From: Paenibacillus gyeongsangnamensis
GTDB lineage: Bacteria; Bacillota; Bacilli; Paenibacillales; NBRC-103111
Reading direction: 5' to 3'
NCBI RefSeq assembly: GCF_027533625.1
Contig: NZ_JAQAGZ010000023.1
Location: 97,010-161,009, forward strand
DNA: 64,000 nt
A program made the position numbers and the translations under genes. Below the pieces are notes generated by a model, which worked only from the letters and a program-made list of their open reading frames with translations, ran no database searches and was not told the DNA's origin. How positions within the stretch are numbered: position 1 is the first letter of the stretch; every line of letters starts with the position of its first letter. Below are positions 8,594-16,442 of this stretch, in pieces.

Positions 8594-9658
8594 CTATAGT
8601 ACGGGATTTACCGCCACACCTCGTGGAGTGTTACCGACAGTGACGGTCGCTACGACTGCGTTACTGGTCCCGTCAATCACCGACACGTTGTCGTTGCCGC
8701 TATTTGCCACATAGATGCGGTTAGACATCGCGTTCACCGATACGCCTTCCGGAACAAAAGCAACGGTGACGGTCGCTACGACACTGTTACTGGTCCCGTC
8801 AATCACCGACACGTTGGCTCCACCCCTATTTGACACATAGATACGGTTGGTCGTTGCGTTACGTGCCACGATAAAGGGACCAGTACCGACAGTGACGGTT
8901 GCTACGACTGCGTTACTGGTCCCGTCAATCACCGATACATTGTTGTCGACAAAGTTCGCTACATAAATCGTGTTGGTCGACGCGTTCACCGCCACGCCTT
9001 CTGGATTAATACCGACGTGGACTGTCGCCACGACTGCATTGCTGATCCCGTTAATCACCGATACGTTGTTGTCAGTTGCATTTGTCACATAGATGCGGTT
9101 GGTCGAGACGTTCACTGCCACTTCATCCGGTTGAGTGCCGACAGTGACGGTTGCTACGACTGCGTTACTGGTCCCGTCAATCACCGACACATTGTTGCCG
9201 ACAAAGTTCGCTACATAAATCGTGTTGGTCGAGGCGTTCAGTGCCACGCCATCTGGACCAATACCGACAGTGATGGTCGCTACGATACTGTTACTGGTCC
9301 CGTCAATCACCGAAACATTGTCGCTTCCGGAATTTGCCACATAGATGCGGTTGGTCGACACGTTCACCGCCACTCCTTGTGGATTAGTACCGACGGGGAC
9401 GGTCGCTATGACTGCGTTACTGGTCCCGTCAATCACCGATACGTTGTTGCTCGTAACCAAAAAATTTGTCACATAAATGCGACCACCACCTGATATTGGT
9501 GTTGGTGTTGGGGTCGGTGTTGGGGTCGGTGTTGGGGTCGGTGTTGGAGTCGGTGTTGGAGTCGGTGTTGGAGTCGGTGTTGGAGTCGGTGTTGGAGTCG
9601 GTGTCGGCGTCGGCGTTGGAGTGGGTGTTGGTGTTGGTCTCGGTGGTTTTATTCCCAT
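8594..9658 (-). CDS. YVTN/YncE-type seven-bladed beta-propeller with long Pro-Thr tail (copy 2)
   Basis: A 354-residue protein: MGIKPPRP, about two dozen Pro-Thr pairs, then seven blades of the NRIYVAN..VSVIDGTSNAVVATVTVG type. It is paralogous to the genes at 3795 and 9805 and has the longest Pro-Thr tract of the three. AAGGAGGAA lies 7 bases before ATG. No export signal is visible, as expected for proteins assembled on a spore from the mother cell, but this is inference. The reverse strand of the Pro-Thr tract gives spurious long frames rich in Gly-Val or Ser-Val. Confidence 0.85.
   Translation of the reverse strand: MGIKPPRPTPTPTPTPTPTPTPTPTPTPTPTPTPTPTPTPTPTPTPTPTPTPTPISGGGRIYVTNFLVTSNNVSVIDGTSNAVIATVPVGTNPQGVAVNVSTNRIYVANSGSDNVSVIDGTSNSIVATITVGIGPDGVALNASTNTIYVANFVGNNVSVIDGTSNAVVATVTVGTQPDEVAVNVSTNRIYVTNATDNNVSVINGISNAVVATVHVGINPEGVAVNASTNTIYVANFVDNNVSVIDGTSNAVVATVTVGTGPFIVARNATTNRIYVSNRGGANVSVIDGTSNSVVATVTVAFVPEGVSVNAMSNRIYVANSGNDNVSVIDGTSNAVVATVTVGNTPRGVAVNPVL
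9494..9640. repeat. Minisatellite encoding the Pro-Thr tract
   Basis: Tandem 6/12-bp units such as GGTGTTGGAGTC run through the tail-coding part of propeller copy 2. Shorter versions exist at 4686-4740 and 10694-10800. Because units are multiples of three, slippage changes tail length without shifting frame. Confidence 0.9.
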
Positions 9659-9721
9659 AAAAGTTCCTCCTTGTTCTACACTTCTGTCTATTGTTATTCA
9701 TAAATCAGCGGAATTGCATGG
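9659..9721 (-). promoter_or_regulatory. Leader shared by the three propeller genes (copy 2)
   Basis: Contains the conserved block TCTATTGTTATTC (plus-strand sense), then CGGAAT.GCATGGG, as in the leaders at 4761 and 10816. Likely promoter and untranslated leader. Confidence 0.5.
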
Positions 9722-9738
9722 GCAAAATAATTGAAAAA

Positions 9739-9776
9739 ATCATCCAAATCCATAAATTTCAGATAAAATTCGATCG
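9739..9776 (-). pseudogene. Relic fragment of a TPR glycosyltransferase gene
   Basis: This 38-bp stretch matches 2888-2925, inside the glycosyltransferase gene at 2465, at 36 of 38 positions by eye. It lies between propeller copies 2 and 3, where a transferase gene may once have stood. Confidence 0.6.
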
Positions 9777-9804
9777 TAAGTACTATTTTTTTGATAGAGG
9801 ATCG

Positions 9805-10815
9805 TTAAGGTATCACGTCCACACCGCTTGGTAAATTCCCGACAGTGACTGTCGCTATGACAGTGTTAGTGGTCCCGTCAATCACCGACACATTACCGAA
9901 GAAATTTACCGCATAGATACGATTGGTTATCGCATTCGCCGCCACCCCAAGTGGAGTACTACCGACGGTGACGGTTGCAATAACCGTGTTACTGGTGCCA
10001 TCGATCACCGATACATCATTGCCAAACTCATTTGTCACATAGATGCGATTGGTCGTCGGGTTCACCGCCACGCCTTGTGGCAGACTACCGACGGTGACAG
10101 TAGCTATAACCGTGTTACTGGTGCCGTCAATCACCGATACGGTGTCGCCAATTTGAGAAGACACGTAAATGCGGTTGGTCGTCGGGTTCACCGCCGCTGC
10201 ATTTGGTTCATTACCGACGGTGACGGTTGCTATAACCGTGTTACTGGTGCCGTCAATCACCGACACGTTGTTGGTTACTAAATTGGTTGCATAGATACGA
10301 TTGGTCGTCGGGTTCACCGCCACGCCTTTCGGTTGAGTACCGACGGTGACAGTAGCTGTAACCGTGTTGCTGGTGCCGTCAATCACCGACACATTATTGC
10401 TAAACTGATTTGTCACATAAATGCGGTTGGTCGTCGCGTTCACCGCATCGGCAAGTGGAGTATTACCGACGGTGACAGTAGCTGTAACCGTGTTGCTGGT
10501 GCCGTCAATCACCGACACGTTGTTGCTTCTCGTGTTTACCACATAAATCCGGTTGGTTGTAGCGTTCGCTGCCACGGCAACTGGACCGTTCCCGACGGGG
10601 ACGGTTGCAACAACTGTGTTACTGGTGCCGTCAATCACCGATACGTTGTTGCTGGTACCCGCATTTGCCACAAAGATGCGGCCGCCGCCTGGTCTCGGTG
10701 TAGGTGTTGGAGTCGGAGTCGGAGTCGGAGTCGGAGTCGGAGTCGGAGTCGGTGTCGGTGTCGGTGTCGGAAATGGCGTTGGAGTCGGAGTCGGTTTCGG
10801 TGGTCGTATTCCCAT
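9805..10815 (-). CDS. YVTN/YncE-type seven-bladed beta-propeller with Pro-Thr tail (copy 3)
   Basis: A 336-residue protein beginning MGIRPPKP, a Pro-Thr tract with one Phe interruption (TPFPTP), a GGGR linker, then seven blades of the NRIYVTN..NNVSVIDGTSNTVIATVTVG type. The start is supported by AAGGAGGA 8 bases upstream. It lies directly downstream of the YheC/YheD gene. The same order, YheC/YheD end then propeller, is preserved as a relic at copy 1. Function is unknown; a surface or spore-coat scaffold is the best guess. Confidence 0.85.
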   Translation of the reverse strand: MGIRPPKPTPTPTPFPTPTPTPTPTPTPTPTPTPTPTPTPRPGGGRIFVANAGTSNNVSVIDGTSNTVVATVPVGNGPVAVAANATTNRIYVVNTRSNNVSVIDGTSNTVTATVTVGNTPLADAVNATTNRIYVTNQFSNNVSVIDGTSNTVTATVTVGTQPKGVAVNPTTNRIYATNLVTNNVSVIDGTSNTVIATVTVGNEPNAAAVNPTTNRIYVSSQIGDTVSVIDGTSNTVIATVTVGSLPQGVAVNPTTNRIYVTNEFGNDVSVIDGTSNTVIATVTVGSTPLGVAANAITNRIYAVNFFGNVSVIDGTTNTVIATVTVGNLPSGVDVIP

Positions 10816-10881
10816 GAATAGATTCCTCCTTTTTCTTACGCTTCTGTCTATTGTTATTCATCCATTAGCGGAATCGCATGG
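10816..10881 (-). promoter_or_regulatory. Leader shared by the three propeller genes (copy 3)
   Basis: Carries the same TCTATTGTTATTCAT block followed by CGGAATCGCATGGG (plus-strand sense) as the other two propeller genes. Confidence 0.5.
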
Positions 10882-10927
10882 GCGAAATTATCAGGCATCA
10901 CATATTTCCTTTCGAAAAATCGAAATG

Positions 10928-12277
10928 TTAACTCTCCATTTTTGCATGCTTCCCTATGGTTTCCTCCGAAAACCCAGCCAGAGCTTTGGCAAACTCTAAA
11001 GGTCTTGTCATAACCCGGGTATACATATGCGGATCTTCCTTTAAATAAGATGCCATTTTGTGTTGATGATTACTATTGATTTCAAGGATCCACACTTTGA
11101 GATCGGGATCTATGACCACATCGATTCCAACATCGCCGGAAGGCCCGTAAATTTTTTCAATCGTCTGGCAAGCCTTTGAACAAATCGTTATGATTTCTTT
11201 TTCTTTGCTAGCTGCCGCTTCCTCATCGAGAAGAAAGATGTTGTGCAGGACGTCCTTGGCTAAACCAATCGACTTTACATCGTTCGTATAGAATCTTCCG
11301 CTTCTTCCGAAACGCGCGATGATTCCCGAACAAGTCCAATTCATGCGGCCGTCTTTTTGCAAAATGACCCTAAAATCCACATTTCGATTGTGATATGTCT
11401 TGGTTACCGGTTGTTGAATCAAATACCGTTTTCTCTTTTTTAAACGATGAAGGAAGACAGAAGCCTGGTTTTTATTTTTAATCAAGCTCTTTACCTTATC
11501 ACGATTTTTAAACAAGTAGCCATTGCTTACCTTTTCGACCATGCTGATTCCTTTGCCCATGGAACCGTGCGCAGGCTTCAGATAGACGGATCCGTATAAG
11601 TCCAACATCATGTTTAAATCGTGTAGATGATTTAATTTTTTGGTATAAGGCAAATGTTTTTTTAATAGAGGATCGGATGATAAGATATTCCACAATTCCC
11701 ATTTATCTACGCAATATGGATTAAAAATTTTCCGTTTGATATGTGTGATCAGATGATCATAGCGCGAGTTTTTGCTTACTTTAATTCTTCTATAAACTGT
11801 GCCGGGATAAGGAAAGATTCCTTTTTCCCACTGTTTTTCCCCTTCCGATCCCGGATTAAAGAAATAGCCGTTCACCGTTTGATTCCCGGGGTTTATGCCA
11901 TGCAAAGAACAAACATAAATAAGCCCCTTAATTTTTTCATAATTCATAAGATATCGCCTGTATTCTTTCAAAATTCCGGATGTCAGCTTCCCATTGGAAA
12001 CTAATAGAGCGATTACAGGGCCGATATGCAGGTTTCTTCCGTCCAAATAGATTTCGTAAGGCAGTGCAGGCATCGTAAAATGATGTTTAAAAGCTTTGGG
12101 TAACCCGATGATGGAATGCGGCAGAAGATCGCTGATCTGTACTTTAACTTCTTTTTTCCAGGCTCCAAAATGTAGCCGCAAAGATGACGGCATGGTCCGG
12201 AGATCGTCGACAAAACCCTTCGATAAGCGGATTTGATCAGGTTTCAGTTCAGAAATCCATTGAATAAACAACTCCAT
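10928..12277 (-). CDS. YheC/YheD family endospore coat-associated ATP-grasp protein
   Basis: A 449-residue protein. The N-terminal third has the family's HFG and IGLP segments. The C-terminal two thirds form an ATP-grasp domain: YLKPAHGSMGKGI is the Lys/Gly nucleotide loop, DFRVILQKDG follows, and GDVGIDVVIDPDLKVWILEINSNH carries the metal ligands. B. subtilis YheC and YheD are spore-coat proteins made late in sporulation. ATP-grasp enzymes join carboxylates to amines, but the substrate in this family is not known. A GGGGGG site precedes the ATG. Its location beside glycosyltransferases and Pro-Thr propellers supports a spore-surface role for the whole island. Confidence 0.9.
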   Translation of the reverse strand: MELFIQWISELKPDQIRLSKGFVDDLRTMPSSLRLHFGAWKKEVKVQISDLLPHSIIGLPKAFKHHFTMPALPYEIYLDGRNLHIGPVIALLVSNGKLTSGILKEYRRYLMNYEKIKGLIYVCSLHGINPGNQTVNGYFFNPGSEGEKQWEKGIFPYPGTVYRRIKVSKNSRYDHLITHIKRKIFNPYCVDKWELWNILSSDPLLKKHLPYTKKLNHLHDLNMMLDLYGSVYLKPAHGSMGKGISMVEKVSNGYLFKNRDKVKSLIKNKNQASVFLHRLKKRKRYLIQQPVTKTYHNRNVDFRVILQKDGRMNWTCSGIIARFGRSGRFYTNDVKSIGLAKDVLHNIFLLDEEAAASKEKEIITICSKACQTIEKIYGPSGDVGIDVVIDPDLKVWILEINSNHQHKMASYLKEDPHMYTRVMTRPLEFAKALAGFSEETIGKHAKMES

Positions 12278-12505
12278 CCCCCCATCTTTTCACGTTAATA
12301 ACTCCACTCGTAACCAATGTATGACGAGCGGTATTGATGGGAAGGGCGAATGTCAGACCGTTAGAGTAGGCTCTGGTACAAATCGGGTTATTGCGTCTAA
12401 GACAATGTATTTTGTGGTATCTTGCATAGTAGAACCACCCTTTTATTCGTAGCTCTGTTTTTGGTTCTAAATTCAATCTACGTAACACAAAAGTGCGTCG
12501 GTTTT
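12278..12505. other. Intergenic region upstream of the YheC/YheD gene
   Basis: No convincing gene. A minus-strand ATG at 12427 opens a short frame (MQDTTKYIVLD) that recalls the start of IS110-type transposases but stops after 24 codons. It may be a transposon scrap. Confidence 0.3.
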
Positions 12506-12790
12506 GTTCATTATAACTGCAGCGCGCATACCGGGAGCTGCCTGGGATCTAGTGAACCGATGTTCACTACAAGTGAGCTTTGGTTCACTAAACTCGGCCG
12601 ATATGCAGCATAGGGGGCTGTAGTGACCCACCGGTCCTTACTAGTGAACCCGGGTTCACTTATTTGACCCGGAGGTTCATTACAGCGCGCATACCGGAAG
12701 CTGTCTGGGTGCTAGTGAACCGATGTTCACTACAAATGAGCTTGAGTTCACTAAACTCGGCCGATATGCAGCACAGGGGGCAGTAGTAAG
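12506..12790. repeat. Dispersed intergenic repeat, two tandem copies
   Basis: Two units about 163 bp apart share, in order, CAGCGCGCATACCGG, CTAGTGAACCGATGTTCACT, a TTCACTAAACTCGGCC block, ATATGCAGCA and AGGGGGC. The perfect palindrome AGTGAACCCGGGTTCACT lies between them (12643-12660). Diverged copies are at 4-100 and 1306-1412. No open frame persists through the unit. Confidence 0.85.
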
Positions 12791-12832
12791 CTTGGTTCGA
12801 CTTCGGCTTCACGTGATCGGGGGAAAGCTTCC

Positions 12833-13060
12833 ATAATGCGTGGGCGGCAAAGACGGGGTGAAGGTATCGTCATCTCAGCCGGCGCACTTCGATCGAGTGA
12901 AGGGCCACTCCGCTATGGAAACATCCTGCAGAGTAGCAAAGACGTTCAAGCTGTACTTGCCTATAACGACGAGATGGCGCTTGGTACTCTCCTAGCGATC
13001 CGAGCCTCCGGCAAGAACATTACGAACCCCTTTATAAAGGTTCAGTTTTATTGTAAGCTC
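12833..13060 (+). pseudogene. Fragment of a periplasmic sugar-binding / LacI-type ligand domain
   Basis: The frame from 12836 contains ILQSSKDVQAVLAYNDEMALGTLLAIRASGKN, which matches the core of type-1 periplasmic binding folds found in LacI regulators and ribose-type binding proteins. The N-terminal part of the gene is missing, and the frame degrades after GKN into unrelated sequence. No ribosome site fits. A decayed gene end next to the dispersed repeats. Confidence 0.55.
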
Positions 13061-13126
13061 TATGAAGAGTCGCTTCAGTAAGCTACGAAGCTATCTTTTT
13101 AGATTTCGCAGAAAGAAGGGAAATAG

Positions 13127-14035
13127 GTGTCTCGGTCGCTCTATGTCGTTTTGCTGCTGCTCAGCCTCATCTGGGGAGGCTCGTACTTCTTTATCAAAAT
13201 CCTGCTCCATGACTTCGGTCCGTGGACCATTGCATTCTTCCGGTCTGCGCTTGGGCTCGCGGCCATTGTTATTCTAATGTTTGCTCTGAAGCAGCCCTTC
13301 CGTCTTCGCCAAATTCCTTGGCTTCCAATGGCCGTAATGGCCGTTGTCAATACCGCTATTCCATGGGCTGTGATCGGCTTCAGCGAAACGCGGATAACCA
13401 GCAGCATGGCCTCTGTGCTGAATGCTACCACGCCGCTCTGGACGATCGTGCTCGGCGTGCTGTTCTTTCGGGCGACGGCCCATCGTCTGCAGTGGCTGGG
13501 GATGGGGGCGGCCATTATCGGTCTCATGATCTTGCTCGGCCTAAATACCGATTCCTTCATTTCAGTGGATCCTGTAGGATTTATCAGCATGATCGTCGCT
13601 TCGTTATTTTATGCAATGGGATCTCAGCTGTCCAAGCGTCTCAAAGGGCTGACGATGTATCAGGTGGCGTTCGGCACGCTGCTTTGCTGCATGCTGGCCA
13701 GCGGAGGCATGGCCGGTGTTACGGAATCGATCCCGTGGACGCAGCTCGCGTCAACGTCCAATATCGCGGCTTTGATCAGTCTCGGTGTTTTTGGCTCAGG
13801 CATCGCTTACGTTCTCTTTTATTTCCTGGTTCAAAAGGGCAGTCCCGAATTCGCTACGATGGTTACTTATCTCATACCGGTCAGCGCCATGATTTGGGGC
13901 TATACGATGCTTGGCGAGAAATTGCATTGGAGCTTGCTGACGGGGCTTGCGTGCATTCTGGGAGGCATCCTGCTGGCGGGCCGTAAAAAAACGGAAAACG
14001 CCCCGCTTGGCAAACGCCAAACGGTCGGCAGATAG
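13127..14035 (+). CDS. DMT-superfamily transporter, EamA type
   Basis: A 302-residue integral membrane protein with about ten hydrophobic segments arranged as two EamA repeats. The first begins LLLLSLIWGGSYFFIK and the second starts near residue 150 (GFISMIVASLFYAMGS). Family members export amino acids or other small metabolites; substrate unknown. The start is GTG, with AGAAGGG about 6 bases upstream. It stands alone between a binding-protein fragment and a decayed IS21 gene, both probably unrelated. Confidence 0.88.
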   Translation: MSRSLYVVLLLLSLIWGGSYFFIKILLHDFGPWTIAFFRSALGLAAIVILMFALKQPFRLRQIPWLPMAVMAVVNTAIPWAVIGFSETRITSSMASVLNATTPLWTIVLGVLFFRATAHRLQWLGMGAAIIGLMILLGLNTDSFISVDPVGFISMIVASLFYAMGSQLSKRLKGLTMYQVAFGTLLCCMLASGGMAGVTESIPWTQLASTSNIAALISLGVFGSGIAYVLFYFLVQKGSPEFATMVTYLIPVSAMIWGYTMLGEKLHWSLLTGLACILGGILLAGRKKTENAPLGKRQTVGR

Positions 14036-14062
14036 CCTGAAGCATGAAACGGAGGAGGACGG

Positions 14063-14790
14063 CAAGGTTTGAGACTGAGAATACCTAAGCACCACCGATA
14101 CCCTTGTTCCGGATGCGGGAGCCAATCCAGAATCTCTTCCACTAGCTTGCCGGTGTTTGGGCCGACGCTTGTTCCCCAGTGGATTAGGCGGGAGGGTGTC
14201 CATTCCATGTGTTTTTGGTGGGACTTCGGACGATGAGCAGGCTCCGTGACCATTTGTCCCTTGCGATGTGCTCTGCGATGACTCGCGATCCGCTTGCCAT
14301 GGTGATAAATCTCGACGATAAACTTTGTAATCCGGACGTTTCGGCCATGTTAAAGAAATCGCCGATTCCGTAGAGCTGCCAGAATCCAGCGTTCTACGAG
14401 AAGGACGGCAGACTCGACCTTCGCTTTATCTTTCGGTTTACGGGGACGGTCAGGAAGTATGGCGCAGCCATAGTGGGACGCCATCTCGTAATACGTGCGG
14501 TTAATCCCGGGCTCATAGCGATCTGCTTTCTTGACGGCGGCCTTCAGATTGTCCGGGACGAGGAGCTCCGGAACAGCGCCTAAGAACTGAAACGCCCGTA
14601 CGTGGCCGTTGATGAAGGACTGAAGATCTCGTCCCCACTACACCTCCACATAGGTATAATTACTGGCCCCCAAGGTGGCAACGAACAATTGGGTCTCCTT
14701 GATCTCACCTATTTCCGCGTCAACCACAGAGATTGTTGGGCCAGGAGAAGGAGATCAGCCTTCTTGCTCTAACGGTTGGTCAACTTTCCA
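14063..14790 (-). pseudogene. istA: Decayed IS21-family transposase IstA
   Basis: Minus-strand fragments in changing frames match IstA. Near 14730-14640 there is AEIGEIKETQLFVATLGASNYTYVEV. Next comes INGHVRAFQFLGAVPELLVPDNLKAAVKKAD, then RPRKPKDKAKVESAVLLVERWI. After a jump follow VRITKFIVEIYHHGKRIASHRR and the C-terminal WGTSVGPNTGKLVEEILDW. In-frame stops and an internal deletion between the catalytic core and the C-terminal beta region show it is dead. The partner ATPase IstB was not found. Confidence 0.75.
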
Positions 14791-14856
14791 ATATCGCGGA
14801 TTACGGTAGGAGGATAAGATTGTAAAGTCATTAAACCATGATGGACAGTTAAAACG

Positions 14857-14894
14857 GAAAAAGCAACCTCCAATCCAGGAAATCGGAGGTTGCT
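14857..14894 (-). terminator. Terminator after the aldo/keto reductase gene
   Basis: AGCAACCTCC (14862-14871) pairs perfectly with GGAGGTTGCT (14885-14894). On the minus strand the stem is followed by TTTTT. It lies 33 bases after the reductase stop. Confidence 0.85.
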
Positions 14895-14926
14895 AATGTT
14901 GATTTCGACTTACTCAAGCCGGGCGT

Positions 14927-15844
14927 TTATGGCAGCACATTGCCTGCAGCACGCAAGATACCGTACCATTCTTCGCGCGTCAGTTGAATGTCACTTGCTT
15001 TGCAGCAGTCCTTTAACCGCTCAATATTCATCGTTCCGGTAACCGGCTGCATGCGTGCCGGATGGCGCAGAAGCCACGCGATCGCGATTGTCGTGTTGCT
15101 GACGCTATATTTTTCAGCGACTTCATCGATCTTCTGGTTCAATTCCGGGAACTTGTCGTTTCCGAGGAACACGCCCTCAAAGAACCCGTATTGGAACGGA
15201 GACCAAGGTTGGATGGTGATATCGTTAAGTCTGCAGAAATCCAAAATGCTGCCGTCCCGGTTCACAGCGGAATCATTTTCCATATTTACGTTGAATCCGT
15301 TGGTGATCATGGTGGCGTTCGTAATGCTTAATTGCAACTGGTTGGCAACAATCGGCTGCTTCACATATTTCTTCAATAGTTGAATCTGCAAAGGATTCTG
15401 GTTGGAAACGCCGAAATGGAGCACTTTACCCGAACGCTCAAGAACATCAAAGGCTTCCGCAACTTCTTCAGGCTCTACCAGCGCATCAGGACGGTGCAGA
15501 AGCAGGATGTCCAGATAATCGGTTCTCAGCCGCTTCAAGATGCCATCCACCGACTCCAAAATATGTTCTTTGGAAAAGTCGAACATGCCTTTGCGAATGC
15601 CGCACTTGGATTGCAGGATGATGTTCTCACGAACATCCTGCCTCATATGGATCGCGTCAGCGAATATTTCCTCGCATACGCCGCTGCCGTAGATATCCGC
15701 ATGGTCGAAGAAGTTCGCGCCTTCTTCCAGCGCCGTTTGGACAAAGCGCTCAGCCTCGGCTTTGTTCAGCGATTTAATGCGCATACAACCGACCGCAATA
15801 ACCGGCACCTCTAATGCGCTGTTTCCAAGCTTCATTGTTTTCAT
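14927..15844 (-). CDS. Aldo/keto reductase (YdhF-like)
   Basis: A 305-residue NADPH-dependent oxidoreductase with the TIM-barrel AKR fold. The catalytic tetrad is visible as Asp in DHADIYG, Tyr in the same motif, Lys in QSKCGI and His in LLHRPD. The cofactor-binding end has MQPVTGTMNIERLK. It resembles YdhF-type AKRs, which reduce aldehydes and ketones of uncertain physiological identity. GGAGGG sits about 9 bases before ATG. Monocistronic, with its own terminator. A second AKR of a different subgroup is divergently encoded at 16443. Confidence 0.9.
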   Translation of the reverse strand: MKTMKLGNSALEVPVIAVGCMRIKSLNKAEAERFVQTALEEGANFFDHADIYGSGVCEEIFADAIHMRQDVRENIILQSKCGIRKGMFDFSKEHILESVDGILKRLRTDYLDILLLHRPDALVEPEEVAEAFDVLERSGKVLHFGVSNQNPLQIQLLKKYVKQPIVANQLQLSITNATMITNGFNVNMENDSAVNRDGSILDFCRLNDITIQPWSPFQYGFFEGVFLGNDKFPELNQKIDEVAEKYSVSNTTIAIAWLLRHPARMQPVTGTMNIERLKDCCKASDIQLTREEWYGILRAAGNVLP

Positions 15845-15895
15845 CCTTGACCCTCCTTAATTATTCGGTAAGTTCGTATAAGTAGTCATACTCTG

Positions 15896-16098
15896 CCAGG
15901 ATAAACGGCTACGCCGTCCTTGTCTTACAAGGACCAACGCGTTTACCAAGGTTGATGCGAAGCTATAAGCTACGAAAACTTATAATTCTTATCAACCCAG
16001 GATAAACGGCTACGCCGTCCTTGTCTTACAAGGACCAGCGCGTTTACCAAGGTTGATGCGAAGCTATAAGCTACGAAAACTTATAAATTCTTATCAAC
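15896..16098. repeat. Tandem 101-bp hairpin repeat (two copies)
   Basis: Units 15896-15996 and 15997-16098 differ at only two positions by eye. Each unit contains nested inverted repeats: ACGGC-TAC-GCCGT, CCTTGT-CTT-ACAAGG, GATAAAC...GTTTACC, and an outer GGTTGAT...ATCAACC that encloses ATAAGC...CTTAT. This resembles a palindromic REP/BIME-type element in the space between divergent AKR genes. Confidence 0.85.
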
Positions 16099-16442
16099 AA
16101 AAAAAGTATAGCTGAATAAGCAGTCTTTTGTAAGTGCTGAAATATTATATAGTAGGTAAATGAAATGTAACTATAAAATTATGATTAAGTCGCGATGCTC
16201 ATCGTGTCTTCATTACTGCATGGGCGATGGAACTCCCATTGCGTACTGTCAAAGCGCGCGAGCTTTCAGCGGAAATGGATAGCATCTCCTCGTTAATATT
16301 AGTTAATTCTAGTATAGTTGCGAAACTCGGAATAATTAAGTCAAGATTTTTTCACTACTTCCAAACTGCATGGAACTTGTCTAGACTAAAAGGGTACGTG
16401 GTAAGCGTTTTAGCATCTAATTTGATGAGGGGATGATCGGAG
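16099..16442. other. Intergenic region before the second AKR gene
   Basis: AT-rich, no convincing gene. A short frame at 16227-16436 lacks a ribosome site and resembles nothing known. Presumably holds the promoter of the AKR gene, not identified. Confidence 0.35.

Noticed and set aside
9494..9640. Tandem repeats considered as a CRISPR array
   Set aside because: Units are 6-12 bp with no unique spacers and are fully explained as Pro-Thr codons.
12340..12427. Minus-strand start MQDTTKYIVLD as an IS110-type transposase gene
   Set aside because: Only about 11 residues look similar and the frame stops after 24 codons. Too short to support a call.
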